A stretch of DNA of 64,000 nucleotides. It comes from an uncultured Clostridia bacterium. Its GTDB lineage: Bacteria > Bacillota > Clostridia > TANB77 > CAG-508. Of the stretch, positions 1 through 11,939 are shown piece by piece. A model generated the notes under the pieces. It was not told the DNA's origin and did no database searches. It saw only the letters and a list, made by a program, of their open reading frames with translations. Where the stretch lies: contig CANPFR010000007.1 in assembly GCA_947573445.1 (NCBI GenBank), forward strand, positions 27,976-91,975. The letters are read 5' to 3'. Numbering within the stretch: position 1 is the stretch's first letter; the number at the start of each line of letters is the position of its first letter. A program made the position numbers and the translations under genes.

Positions 1-3000
1 TCATAATGTGTATAATACTGATTGTTGTAATAAGTTGTTGATTTATAATCTTGACCATTATAAGTCGTGTTATACTTCGTTTCTTCTCCTGTAGCTGGAT
101 CAACTACTTTGTAAAAATCTCCATAATCAAATCTTACTTTATAATATCCTGGAATGAAATGATTTAATTGATACAAACCTTCATTATCTGTTCTAGTTTC
201 TATTTTATCTCCTTTGTGATGAATCAATTTTCCATTCTCATAAACATCATATGTATATTCTGCTGGATATTCAAAATATTTATTATCTCTTTGTATCATT
301 TCAATCAAAGAAACTTTTACTCCTTCTACTGGCATATCTGTGATACATTCTTTATCTGGATTCTTTTTGGCTTCTGCGATACTACTTTTCCTTGGATCAT
401 ATACACCATCTCCTACATATTGAACTTCACTTCCATCTTCTTGTTGTATCACTTCTGTTCTTGCATCATCCCATACAATACCTGCTAAATTTCTTTCTGG
501 AGAACCTGAATCATCTGGATTGTCTGGATTGTCTGGTTTATCCAGTAATCCCATTTTAATGCCTGCTTTATAAGTATCATCTTCGTAATAATTATATTCT
601 TCACTTCCATTTAATCCTAAATTTCCAGGATTGGAATCACGATCAATTAATCCTGCATATTGTCCTGCAAAAGCTGTTTTTTTATAATCATCTGCATATT
701 TGGTTGTGTAGGCAGAAATCTCGCAAATCATCTCTAGCCCCATGTCTTCATCTTCTGTAATTTTTAAAGCTCGTTCTAGGCCTGCTTTATTTTCTTTATC
801 AATGGTAAATGTGATTTCAACATAAGTATCTTGACCTTTTGGAATATAATGCTCTTCCATACCGCTTAAATACATAATATTATATTCCTTTTCATCCAAA
901 TCTCCTGGCACTTGATTACCATATTCACCATTTCTAGAAGAAACATCCATCATCAACGCATTTCCTGCTCCTCGATTTAATTCATCTTTTGTTCCATAAA
1001 ACGCCCTTATTGCATGTGTTGTACTATTTTCCAACATACCAGTTGTTTCATTTTTCCTCTTCACTGTGACTTGCTCAAACGGATTTGCTATGAAATTTTT
1101 ATCATAATAAATCGCTAATTCATTAATGGCTGTATTAATAGCATCATTAAGCGAATCATTTACCAATCTAACTCGATAAGTAACTTCTACATTAAGCTCG
1201 CTTTCTTCTCCTTTGTATCCTTGCATATCATTTTCATAATATTCATTTACTCTATAGTTGTAGTCTGTAGAATACAAATCTAACTGATAGGCTTCTGCCA
1301 AACGATAATCATTAGCATGATTATAAGACGAGTCTGTTGTTTGATACTTGGTTGAATTTGCTGTATTCGTACCATACATATATCTCATTTCTTCACCATT
1401 GATCATAGTTTTTACAAAGTTCACATCTGCTTCTAACGATACATCTGCATCATTTCTTTGCACCAATCCTAAATTAATAAATTTCAAATATTCGGTTTCA
1501 GGAATTCGATTTGAGTAACCATCATAGTTATATAAAAACAAAAAGTGTGTATTACCTGCCCCTTTGTTAATGGCTGTTCGATTGCTTTGATCGATAAAAC
1601 TTCTGGCTATCACTTTTCTAGAAGAATCTTGTTCTAGTCTGTCACTTGAAACCTCTTTTAAGGTACTTATATGTCCTTGTTTATCATATTCCAAAGAACC
1701 TGTTGAAACAATTTGTGTTTCTGTTTCTGAGCCATGTGGATTATGAGAACTATGACTTCCTTGTCCTCCATGAGGATTACTATAATATTCTTTTCGATAA
1801 GCTTTATTAAATCCAATAATCTGATAATTATTATTAAAATTATTTCTGTCATCATCAAATTCATACGCATTAGAATCTATCATATAGTTTCTATCACCTG
1901 CTATATTACCACCCAAATCATCGTAACCTTGTCGCCAAGTTGAACTGCCTGCTACACCACCTAAATTGTGCATACCATCTGCTTCGCCATCACTGTCTCC
2001 ACCATAAATTTCTGTTGCTTTGTATTTTAAACCATCGTATTCAAATTCAACATAATATTTATAAACATTACCACGTATATCATATTTTGGACGTCTGCCA
2101 AAGGTATAGAAACCAACTCCAAATTTTCCACCATTGTTTTGGACATCTGCCTCTGTTTTGGTTGTTGTCTCAGCAACAAGCACACCATCGTCACGATATA
2201 ATTTTACTTTAATTCCTGGTTTACCAGTTTCATTACTATCTCTTAAACCATTTTGGTTTTCATCTAGCCATACTGTTCCTGCAATCACTGTATCTTTTAG
2301 TCTGACAAAATCCACATCCGATTTTTTAGTATCAATATTTTGTGCTGTAACATCTCTTTCATTTGATGTATTTTTATTTATGTTTGTAATTTTTGATACT
2401 TCTGCCTGACTTCTTAATAATCCTGAATATAAATTACTTTCCCTTATGATTACTTGTGTAGTGTATAATAAGTATTCTCCTGGTTCCAAAATAACTTCAT
2501 CCATATTAAAGTTATAGTCAAAAACAATATCGGTTCCTTCTCTTTTTTGTGACACTTGAATATTTCTTGCAGGAATCGTCATTTTACGATTATGGTTGAC
2601 GTCATACCATTCGATTGTGGTGTTTCCGATTCTCTCTAAACCATCTGCTAAACGCTGTGTTAATGTTGTTGGGCGAACTCTGGTTGGATATTTTCCATAT
2701 GCACCTGTATTGTTTTCTGTTTCTGTATTTCTGTCACTTCCTAACTTAGCATTGTTGGTAACTTTGGTTGTAAAAGTTAAGGTTTCATATTTTTCAGCCA
2801 AAAGTGCACTATCTCCTGTTGAATAACTTTTCGTTGATCCTGAAAATCCCTCTTGTTCTCCCTCTTTTGTTATAAATCCATGATTTAAGTTATAAATATG
2901 CATTTGAGCATCATATCTTGATATATATTCATCCACACCAAGTTTGTAGTCATTTAATTGGTATTTATCGAAAGCTGATAATCTTTTGCTATGATTGGTT

Positions 3001-6000
3001 ACTAAGAATTGATTGATATTTCGTACTCCGTTTTCTTTTATACTAATTGTATTTGTTCCTATTGTATTTTTGGTAACATCTTCTACAACAAAACTAACTG
3101 TTATTTCTTTAACAGAACCTCGTTCCACTTTTACTTTGGAAAAATCTATTGTATTACCATTAATTGTATAATTATTTTGTTCTATTCCTCCTATCTGAAG
3201 TCCACTATAGTGCTCGGGTAGTGTATCTTTCATATCTACATAAACATATTGTGGACTTTTGTATGGCTGACTGAGCCTATTTCCCACATTATAGTCACTC
3301 GATTCCGTTGTATTAAAAATTCTAATTTTATAAGTTACTCTGTCACCATATTCAACAGAAACTGGCTCATTATTTTTAATATTATCTCGTGTTCCTACTC
3401 CATTACTTACTGTTATCGTTGATTTTCTACCATCTGATTCATATGTTTTAAGATTATCTTGATGCTTTACTTCTTGAATGTATTTGTCAATTCCTACGTT
3501 GTAGTCTTTGATACGGCAGTATTCTCTGGAAATTCTTTGCTTGTCTGTAACCTGATTTATAATATGATTATTTGAATTACTTGTCTTACTAACTTTTCCT
3601 TGTGCCATTCCATATTCGTTCTTTATTCCAATGATTTCACTTGTTGCTTCTTTTAGCTCAGAAAAAGCACTTTTCTCATTTGAGTTGGAATTCATTCGAA
3701 CTCGAATATAAAAACTAGCCGATTTCTCTCCAATTGTATCAATTGGATATATGCCTAATGGTTCATCTGATCTATCAAGCATCCACCCCATGTCATATAT
3801 AATAACTTCAAAACCATCATTTTTGTTTCCTAAAATTTCATACTGATATTTTCCCTGATTAGCCTGTTGATTTTGTGAATCATATAATACCCATTGTTTA
3901 TTTACATCTTGAAGAGAATTACTTTGCATAATACTCAAGATTTCAGCATTTTTAGGTAATTTAACTCTTGCCGTTGCCCTTACTGTTGTTCTAATATTAG
4001 AATCATCTGCTTCTACTCTTGTATAATATGGTCCATTTTCATTTACCATATTTCTAATTCTTATATTGTAATCAACTTCATCCCCATTTTCAATATACAC
4101 TGGGTGATTCTTGTTTTCTTCGTCACTTACATATTGCGTCATTTGATTTTTTCTATATCTTGGTACATCACTATTTAACTCATTTTTTTGTTCTTCTGTT
4201 AAAGTTGATTCTGGTTCATAGCCCTTTTCTGCAACATATTCATTATCTTTTCTTATATGATAATCTTCTTCATGCCCAGTTTTTCCTTCTTTGTGTCTGA
4301 AAATATATCTAATATAAGTTTTAACTTCTACACAATATTTCCTTAAAATAAAATAATCTGATGATACTTGATTAATCTCATTCTCTTCAAATATCAATTC
4401 TCCATACTTAACACTTGTTATTTTAGCCCATGCCCTAACTGGAGTATCTGGCTCATAATAATTACTCCTATCATCAGTAGATATTTTACCTGTTATAGTA
4501 AATGTTATTTTTTTGTTTGCAGGTACTTTAAAGGCCTTATTTTCATATCCCCCATCCTCCTTGTACCAATTTTTTATTTCCTGATTTTCGGAAGTTAAAG
4601 AATCTATTACTCTTGTATATTCTCTATTATTAGAACTATCCTTTTTTACAATTGTTATTTTTTGTCCCTTAAAACAACTTGGTAATTTTTCTGTGAATTT
4701 CACTTTAGCATCTGCATTTCCTTCATTTTTAATTTGTACTGTATATGTAATCTCCATTCCATTCTCTAAAATAGCTGGTTTACTCTTTTTCTCTGCATTC
4801 GTCCAACTTGCTCTATTGGCTGTTCCCATTAACTTCCATTTATTATTTTTTTCTTGTATATATTGTACTGCACCACTTTCTTCTACCTTAGAAATATATT
4901 GATTAATTGTTACAGCTGGTTTTATGGTTACCTTTTTCACAATACATTTTTCTATTACAGTTTTTCTTTCACCAGGATCTATGATATAATTTCCTCCACC
5001 TTTATATAAGTCATAGTATCCCTCAAATTTCATGTAGCGACATGGTATTATAATATAAAACTCATTTGCATCAAATTCTTCTCCTACTTCAATTGTAAAT
5101 TTTTTATCGTTACTAGTATTAACCTTAATTTTATCTTCAACCCTTACCTCTTTTAAGTCATCTATATCATAAAGAGTTTTACTACCAATACCACTTTTAA
5201 CTGGATTGTCTTTTGAGGCAAAAGCATTACTTAATTCCACATTATCAGCTATTGTACCATTTGACTTAAATCCTTTGCATGATTGTGTAGACATATTAAA
5301 CTTTATATCTGAATTATTATACCTAAAATATCTTCTTGAACTCAACTCTAACGTAATTTCATCTCCTATAAAACAACTATTAGGCGAGCCTTGCTCTACT
5401 TTTAAATCTTTCACACTATCATTAGCTGTTTTTATTTCATCTACTATTTCTTTTGCCCCATCATATATCTCCTTTACCTTTGAAGTATTTTCAAAAATTC
5501 TTCCATCTCCAATATAATTCGTCTTATAATCTTCTCTATTTTTTATAAAATTAATCTCAGTATTTGATATTTTTTCGTCTTTAAACATTTCTAAAAAGAA
5601 AAGTTGTATTAACATATCTCTTCTACATTCCAGTGTATCTTCTACAAAATTTTCCGCATATTTATATATAAATGTGCTATAATTAGTATCAAATAAATTC
5701 AATATAATTGCTTCTTTTGAATTAACATCAAACTTACGACGTTTTTCAAAGTTGAATGTATCCCACCAAAAAGTATGTTGTTCAATTGGATTATTATTAT
5801 CATCACGTTTATATATTACATTTGTATTGTTTCTAAAAATATTATTTGTCTTTTGATAATAATAAATTTGAGGAGCTGCTCCATAGTTTACGGCATCTAA
5901 AGTCATTTGCTCTCGATAGATTCTTCTCTGGCGACATAGAATAGAATCTTTGTCTATCCAAGGACATCTTAAATATTCTTCCCATGGATGATTATTTAAT

Positions 6001-6266
6001 AAAGGATTAACACATACCCCTTCATTATTAAAAATCCCCTTGTAAATTTCATATTTTTCACTCTGAAACCAATTAGATTCCCATCCACTCTGACCAGAAC
6101 TAACACCATAATTTTGATATTTACTTTTTACTGTTTCTATATTAGGCACATCTCCTACAGTAACATCATCGCCTTTGTCCCAATAATAAGTTTCACATTC
6201 CAAAGTCAACTTTCCCATCAATAAAATCAGTACTAGGATCAATATCCTCAAAACCTTCTTTCTCAC
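1..6266 (-). CDS. Giant secreted surface protein with SdrD-type B domains (3' end outside window)
   Basis: An open frame of about 2088 codons without a stop runs off the left edge, so the C-terminus is missing. I place the start at GTG 6266, because the ATG at 6268 is followed at once by TGA and a strong Shine-Dalgarno AAGGAGGTGA lies at 6271-6280. The first 20 residues are a lysine/arginine-led hydrophobic signal segment. The body holds repeated Ig-like or DUF11-like modules in which a conserved D-x-Y-I segment precedes strings of the type YTVQIKNEG. SdrD/Cna-B-like modules start near 2290 (AGTVWLDENQNGLRDS) and near 480 (LAGIVWDDA). No catalytic domain is visible. The Shine-Dalgarno overlaps the stop of the upstream surface gene, so both are probably translated from one mRNA. 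The role is inferred to be structural or adhesive at the cell surface. Confidence 0.85.
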   Translation of the reverse strand, partial: MRKKVLRILILVLILLMGKLTLECETYYWDKGDDVTVGDVPNIETVKSKYQNYGVSSGQSGWESNWFQSEKYEIYKGIFNNEGVCVNPLLNNHPWEEYLRCPWIDKDSILCRQRRIYREQMTLDAVNYGAAPQIYYYQKTNNIFRNNTNVIYKRDDNNNPIEQHTFWWDTFNFEKRRKFDVNSKEAIILNLFDTNYSTFIYKYAENFVEDTLECRRDMLIQLFFLEMFKDEKISNTEINFIKNREDYKTNYIGDGRIFENTSKVKEIYDGAKEIVDEIKTANDSVKDLKVEQGSPNSCFIGDEITLELSSRRYFRYNNSDIKFNMSTQSCKGFKSNGTIADNVELSNAFASKDNPVKSGIGSKTLYDIDDLKEVRVEDKIKVNTSNDKKFTIEVGEEFDANEFYIIIPCRYMKFEGYYDLYKGGGNYIIDPGERKTVIEKCIVKKVTIKPAVTINQYISKVEESGAVQYIQEKNNKWKLMGTANRASWTNAEKKSKPAILENGMEITYTVQIKNEGNADAKVKFTEKLPSCFKGQKITIVKKDSSNNREYTRVIDSLTSENQEIKNWYKEDGGYENKAFKVPANKKITFTITGKISTDDRSNYYEPDTPVRAWAKITSVKYGELIFEENEINQVSSDYFILRKYCVEVKTYIRYIFRHKEGKTGHEEDYHIRKDNEYVAEKGYEPESTLTEEQKNELNSDVPRYRKNQMTQYVSDEENKNHPVYIENGDEVDYNIRIRNMVNENGPYYTRVEADDSNIRTTVRATARVKLPKNAEILSIMQSNSLQDVNKQWVLYDSQNQQANQGKYQYEILGNKNDGFEVIIYDMGWMLDRSDEPLGIYPIDTIGEKSASFYIRVRMNSNSNEKSAFSELKEATSEIIGIKNEYGMAQGKVSKTSNSNNHIINQVTDKQRISREYCRIKDYNVGIDKYIQEVKHQDNLKTYESDGRKSTITVSNGVGTRDNIKNNEPVSVEYGDRVTYKIRIFNTTESSDYNVGNRLSQPYKSPQYVYVDMKDTLPEHYSGLQIGGIEQNNYTINGNTIDFSKVKVERGSVKEITVSFVVEDVTKNTIGTNTISIKENGVRNINQFLVTNHSKRLSAFDKYQLNDYKLGVDEYISRYDAQMHIYNLNHGFITKEGEQEGFSGSTKSYSTGDSALLAEKYETLTFTTKVTNNAKLGSDRNTETENNTGAYGKYPTRVRPTTLTQRLADGLERIGNTTIEWYDVNHNRKMTIPARNIQVSQKREGTDIVFDYNFNMDEVILEPGEYLLYTTQVIIRESNLYSGLLRSQAEVSKITNINKNTSNERDVTAQNIDTKKSDVDFVRLKDTVIAGTVWLDENQNGLRDSNETGKPGIKVKLYRDDGVLVAETTTKTEADVQNNGGKFGVGFYTFGRRPKYDIRGNVYKYYVEFEYDGLKYKATEIYGGDSDGEADGMHNLGGVAGSSTWRQGYDDLGGNIAGDRNYMIDSNAYEFDDDRNNFNNNYQIIGFNKAYRKEYYSNPHGGQGSHSSHNPHGSETETQIVSTGSLEYDKQGHISTLKEVSSDRLEQDSSRKVIARSFIDQSNRTAINKGAGNTHFLFLYNYDGYSNRIPETEYLKFINLGLVQRNDADVSLEADVNFVKTMINGEEMRYMYGTNTANSTKYQTTDSSYNHANDYRLAEAYQLDLYSTDYNYRVNEYYENDMQGYKGEESELNVEVTYRVRLVNDSLNDAINTAINELAIYYDKNFIANPFEQVTVKRKNETTGMLENSTTHAIRAFYGTKDELNRGAGNALMMDVSSRNGEYGNQVPGDLDEKEYNIMYLSGMEEHYIPKGQDTYVEITFTIDKENKAGLERALKITEDEDMGLEMICEISAYTTKYADDYKKTAFAGQYAGLIDRDSNPGNLGLNGSEEYNYYEDDTYKAGIKMGLLDKPDNPDNPDDSGSPERNLAGIVWDDARTEVIQQEDGSEVQYVGDGVYDPRKSSIAEAKKNPDKECITDMPVEGVKVSLIEMIQRDNKYFEYPAEYTYDVYENGKLIHHKGDKIETRTDNEGLYQLNHFIPGYYKVRFDYGDFYKVVDPATGEETKYNTTYNGQDYKSTTYYNNQYYTHY

Positions 6267-6278
6267 ATGCTCACCTCC

Positions 6279-9200
6279 TTACCTATAAACTTTCTTTACT
6301 AACTTCCTTCCAGTAAATTTATTTTCATATTTTCCAGTCTTTATCATATACCCAAACAAACCAATCATTCCTGAAAAGCCAATTGTCGTTACAATTGTAA
6401 TGAATGTACCTTTACTTCCTTGTGTCACAGTCACAATCGTTTCTTGGGTTGCAAAATTGCCTTCTATCTTTTCTGTTAGCCTTGTTTTGCTTTCACTATA
6501 GGCAATTTGCACTTTGTTACTGATAACTCCTGTGTTATCTTCTGTCATTTTTTTGTTTAGCACTAAAGAAATCTCCTGACTTTCCCCTGGCTCTAAAATA
6601 ATTCCTTTTAAGCCATCATAATATACATTTCCTGCAATCATTCCAATGGCCCATTCTTCATTTTCAGCTTGATTGAAAATCACTCCATTTGGTAAATAAT
6701 CCACTATACTGCTAACTTGTCCTGCTATATTGCCTACATTTGTAACAACAATTTTATATTTTAATTTCACACTCGCATCTTTCAAATCGGATGGGTCAAT
6801 TTCAAGTTTCGCAAGTTCCAAATTATCAAAGTGATACTCTGTTTCTTCACCTTTTATATTGACAATTGCTTGTTCCATATATTGCTTGATTTGAAAATCA
6901 AATTTGTCCTTTTCCTGTAATCCTATGTTTACATTTTCTATTGAACTGTTTGTTACTGTGATATTATCTGTTACCGCAACCCCTTCTTGTGCTTCTATTA
7001 CTTGTGAAACTTCTTGTGTTTCCTTGGCTAAAGAATTTGTTGAAGTATAATCTTCTTTATTGTAATTATATACAATACTATAATCACCTGACTCTACTCC
7101 AGAAAATGTATATTTTCCAGCTGAATCTGTCGTTGTCGCTTTTACCATATTAGAACCTTTCATTAGTTGCACTTGTACTTGTGAATCTATCCCTTTTTCT
7201 TCTTCTGTCTTGAAACCATTGGCATCTGCATCTACATAAATATTGCCTGAAATGGAATAATCACCTGATTCTTCATCTGTAATTTGTTTAAGGGTTTCAT
7301 TTTCTTCTTCTTGATTCTCTTCTTCAAATTCATCCTCTAATTTTTCTTCCTGATTTTTATGTACTTTTACACTGATTTTATTAGAGGACAATTCTTCTCC
7401 AGTTGGTAAAATGACTTGAACTGCATTGGATAAATCTAAATCTTGATTCAAATTTCCCCAATCCATAATTTCTCCTGTTGCTATAATCTCAAGTGTGCCA
7501 TTGGCTGGTAAATTCTCATATTTTGAGAATTTATTGTAAGATTCCATTTCTTCGGACACTCCATTGACTATTAGATTCATTTTTCTTAAATATAGATTAT
7601 CTGGTAAATCATTTTTAATTGAAATATAGCCTTCTAAATCACTTTTATTTTGAATTGTAATTCTATATTCGAATTCATCGTGATAATTAAATTCATCACC
7701 ACTAATTGATTGAATAACATCTACATCTGCTTTTTTTGTCTGCAAACAAACTACGTTTGACATGTATTTTTTATCTCTTTTAGCTAATTCATAGACATTA
7801 AAAGCTGTATCAACTTTGGATTTATCAATATTTAAGTCTTTTACTTGACAGTTTATCTCCATCTTTTTACTATTTTGTATCGTCCCAATGAAAGCTGTTG
7901 TAACTCCATTTTCGGTGCTATATTTGATGTCTTTGTAAGCAATTTTTGGTTCCTCTCCTTTGTCATCATATAACTTAATTTCATTGATTTGCATAAAATC
8001 AGGTAAAGTAAATTGCATTTGCAAATCTTCTAATTTACGGTCTGTATTTTTGTGAATATCGATTCCATAAGTTATTGTAGAGCCTTCATAACAGACATCA
8101 CTTCCATTTGCTAAACTTGCATTAACAGACATTTCCCCTTTTTGAGCTGTAAATTGATAATTTTGTATTGTTTGATTGAAATCTGCATAACCTTCTAATT
8201 TTGTTTTATCTTGGTCATTTTCTATAATTCGAACCTGGAACTCAAATTCTCTGGCCTCACCAGCTTTCAGATTCTCAATTGGAAATTCTTTGACTTCCAG
8301 CATTGCATTATTTTCATAGTTTCCATCATTATTTTTCTCTGTATACATTGTTCCAGTCGGAATCGATACTTTTAAAATTTGATTGATAATATCTTCACTG
8401 GTATTATTAACTACTTTTGTAATCAATGTTGTAATTTGTCCATAATATAAATTTTCATTTTCTCCATATGGGTACACTAACATATTAAGACCATCTTTTT
8501 GATTGATATCATTTGGGGTTTGTTTGGTTTCTGTTACAAGTCCGACTTTGTCTGCCTCAGAGCTTTCATAAAGTACCATTTTCTCTGATTGATTATTGTA
8601 ATATCCTCCAAAACTTCCAAACATTTTTGTATCATAGGTTAAATCTGCTGGAATTTCAAAATCATAGGTATATGTTAGAACAACACCTGGCTCAATGCCT
8701 CCCTTTACAATAATCATATACGTTTTTATTGCTTGCCAATCTGTTACACTTGTCGTCCAACCATTTTTGATATTTTTCAAATCCTTGCTTGGATTCTCAT
8801 TGGTTGAATAATAAATAGTAGCCATATTGGGATTTTGACTTGCTTCTTGGATACCATTTAATAATTTGCTATTGCTTGTAGTTCCTAATTCTTGCTGGGA
8901 AATGACACTTTTATTGCCTTTGAATGGGATTCTTCCAATAAATATGGCATCTGTACATTGATTTCCTGTATTGTTCATAGCAACTAATTCCATCGTAGCA
9001 ATTTGTTCTTTACCATTTATTTGAATTTCCGCTGTTTTCTCTCCTTGTGCAATAGACTTTATTTTACTTGCCTTGCCATCATAATTGATGATGCTATTGG
9101 CTGTCATAAAACCTGATGGTGCCTGATAATGGATGATTTCTGCATCAAATCCATTCGTTTGTTTTAGAATTCCATTTGGAATGGCTTTTTTGATATTCCA

Positions 9201-11460
9201 ATTGGTTTCTGCCTCATAATGGCTAACTGCTTCATTGCAATAATATAACTTAATTTGATCTTGTTTTTTTGGTGTGTATTCATCTAAAGTTATGTTCAAA
9301 TTAAGAATGATATTCGTTCCATTGGTAATCACATTTTCACTAAAAACAGTTTGTATGCCTGTTGTTTCAATTCTCATTCTTATTTGATTGTCTTGTTGGT
9401 AAATTTCAAAGTCAGCAATTTTTAAACCATTTCCATAAATCATTCCAATGTTCTCTACTGTTACATTGGTAACGTTTTTTGGAAATACTAATTCAAAACT
9501 TGGATTTTGGTAAAGGTCTGTATCTTGCTTGTCGTTGTTTAGAACAATTCTGGCTTCTACGTTATCATTTTTAGCAATTGTACTTAAGTTATGGTTCGTT
9601 AATAAAATTTCAGCTGATGTTTTACTGTGTTGCATTTTTTTGGTTGTTGAAATTTCAGACATTGCATATCTTTCTTCATAATTCTGATATTTTAGTTCAG
9701 CTGAAACATAACTTTTTATTTCTGTAAATTCATTAAATGCTAATTTTTCATAAGTGCTTTTGCCAATTGCTTTTGTAAATTCAATGGAAATACTGCCATT
9801 TGCTACTACATTTTTTAATACAACATAAATACCTTTTTCCTGACTAGCAAGTCCGAATTTCACAGTTTTCTTGATTTTGAACATGTTGACTATCTAATGT
9901 ATAAAGTAACTCTCCTGCCATATTTTGAATTTCCAAACATCCACCATTTTGAAGTAACGGACTTATTTCATTGTAATTGAATTTTATTTTATTGTAATAA
10001 ATATCTGGAGTTGCATTAAATTCTACTGCATCTTTCGTCACATAAACCTCTTTTCCACTATTGATTTTTAACTCCTCTAATAAATCATTTGTTAGAAGAT
10101 TGATATTTACAGTTGTTGTGAATTCTGATTCATAAACTGGTTGTTCTGATTGATAATTTGCATTAATTTTTGCTGTATTTAAGGCCTCTTTTGTTGAAAC
10201 GATTTGATAGGTTATCAAATCATTCACTTGTGATTTGATGGTTTGTCGATCACTTAATTCTTTGGTTGTAATAAAATTCTCATTTGCACTATAGGCTTCT
10301 ACTGTTACCTTAAAATGATGTAACATTTCGATACTTTCTTCGTTTACATAATTATTATATTTGTAAGTTATAATATATTCATCTTCTCCCATTGATAGTA
10401 CTGGATTTTCTGCATTATCATTATTAACTACTATTGTAATCTTTCTGTTTTTTGCATCATATTGCCAATTATCCTCTCCAAAGCTAATCTGACCAACATC
10501 TTGCCCTTTTGTTGCCATTAATTTGATAGCTTGTATGTTAACTGTTTCTGGTATATTCCCATTGCATTCTGGTACCTCAATTTCAATTGTTGTTTGCTTA
10601 ATTGGAAGATAATTTTCATCTTGTATTTCTCGCTTCACCTGAATCTTGCTTTCAACAATACTTCCTGTATGCTCTCCTAATTTGAATGGTGAGAATTGAG
10701 TATATTCTCCTGAAATCTCGAAATTGTGACTATCACGCCATCCAACAACAATTTCTTGTTCGGTTTCTGTTTCAATCCTTTCTAAATTTACATTGATATA
10801 AGTCCCACTTAATTTTAAATTTACTTTTTTCTCTAAATTTTCTACTTTGAATTCCTCTTTTGGGCAATATTCAATCTCAACTTCTATTTTGGTATTATGT
10901 ATCACGTTTTGTACTTGAATTTGATTGTCTCCAATGATTTCTATTTCAAAGTCTTGGGCTGTTAATTCTTCATAAGTTTCCTGCGTCATTGTTGGGGAGT
11001 CTTCTGAATTTTGCATTTCGTTTTCTTGTGTATTTCCACTTGGCCTGGTAGAAATAGGTTCAGAGATTTTATTCTCTAGTTCACCTTCATACTGTGCCTC
11101 TTCTTCTAGTTCGTCAATTGTTACATTTTTGATATTTGAAAAGTTAAAATTGTTTTCTGTTTCATCCAATGCAGTGGCTTGAATGATTCCATTTTTCAAA
11201 AAACCCTGTCCAATCTCATTTGGCGATATCTCGAGAAATAATGTTGCTTTTTCATTCACATCACTTATCTTTTCATTGACTTGCTTATCTTCTTGAGCAA
11301 AATAGGCACTTAATTTCATTTCCCCATTCTTAAAAAAGCCATTTGTAATAGCTGACAATCCATCTGTTGTTGCTACAGCTTCAAGCGTTTGGCTCATATA
11401 TGTTATTGTGATGACAAATACGATTAGCATGCTAATCCATCTTCTTGACCTAAAAAACAT
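6279..11460 (-). CDS. Large membrane-anchored surface protein, one gene read across a +1 shift at CGG 9853-9855
   Basis: Two overlapping frames (11460 to 9844 and 9884 to 6279) make one protein of about 1726 residues. The first half has a signal peptide (WISMLIVFVITITYMSQ) but no anchor and ends in TAG. The second half has a C-terminal membrane helix with a basic tail but no signal peptide, and there is no ribosome site before its ATG. In the upstream frame an in-frame CGG is followed by ACT TGC TAG. If its C is skipped, GAA ATT GGA CTT continues smoothly into ASQEKGIYVVLKN. The body is Ig/DUF11-like, with one SdrD-type B module near 7140-7260 (ISGNIYVDADANG) after an acidic Glu-rich linker. 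There is no sortase motif. It is operonic with the next surface gene, whose Shine-Dalgarno overlaps this stop codon. Confidence 0.85.
9853..9855 (-). other. In-frame CGG, proposed +1 shift site (surface protein)
   Basis: The upstream frame reads ATT CGG ACT TGC TAG. The protein is restored by ATT (C) GGA CTT, so the extra C lies on the codon boundary before a glycine codon. Confidence 0.8.
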
Positions 11461-11773
11461 ATTTTTCCCTCTTTTCTCTTGCTTTGTTACTTCCCCTTAA
11501 TTATCTTTTTATACTCTCTATAATAGTAAAAGAATTTTCCCTTTTTGTAAATAGCAAAACTTACCATTCTCGCTAGTTTTGAGACTTTTTTCCACAGGTT
11601 TTTTTACGGAAAATACCCGTTTGTAGCCAATATTAAGTTTATGTTAAATTTATATTACGTTTTTATTACAAACGTTTTCCACAGTTTTTTCCCCATTGGT
11701 GAAAAAAAAAGTCACTTTTCTTGTTCTTTTGCATATACTGATATAAAGTATTCTTACCAAGGGGGCGTTTTTA
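11461..11773. other. Divergent intergenic region
   Basis: This 313-bp AT-rich gap separates the surface-protein operon from two small plus-strand genes. Two TTTTCCACA nonamers (11588-11596 and 11675-11683), one mismatch from the DnaA box TTATCCACA, are present. They are too few and too separated to call an origin. A CATATACTGA segment near 11732-11741 lies 16 bases after GTCAC and loosely resembles a SigK/SigE-type sporulation promoter for the plus-strand genes. No clear sigma-A promoter was found for the minus strand. Confidence 0.35.
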
Positions 11774-11914
11774 TTGAATAATAACATGGATATTAATAAA
11801 CTACTTTCTGTTCTTTCAAAGATGGATAAAGCAGAGCTAGAAAAAAACTTATATCGTGCTCAGCAAATATTAAATAATTCTGACATTAAAAAAGATATAG
11901 ACAACAAAAATTAA
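11774..11914 (+). CDS. Small helical protein of unknown function (46 aa)
   Basis: I do not recognise this gene. The reading frame starts at TTG 11774, 7 bases after a G-rich AGGGGG-like ribosome site, and could instead start at ATG 11786. The product is charged and probably all helical (LSKMDKAELEKNLYRAQQIL). It has no membrane segment and no cysteines. It lies 25 bases upstream of another small acidic protein on the same strand, and the two probably form a bicistronic unit. The possible SigK/SigE-like promoter upstream would suggest a sporulation role, but that is weak inference. Confidence 0.55.
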   Translation: MNNNMDINKLLSVLSKMDKAELEKNLYRAQQILNNSDIKKDIDNKN

Positions 11915-11939
11915 AAGTAAAGGAGATGTCGTAAACCGA

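Noticed and set aside
1667..5517. Several short plus-strand and minus-strand ORFs within the first 6 kb
   Set aside because: They are shadows of the large minus-strand surface-protein frame, have odd composition and no ribosome sites.
11588..11683. Chromosomal origin (DnaA boxes)
   Set aside because: Only two imperfect boxes, with no dnaA, dnaN or AT-rich unwinding cluster nearby.
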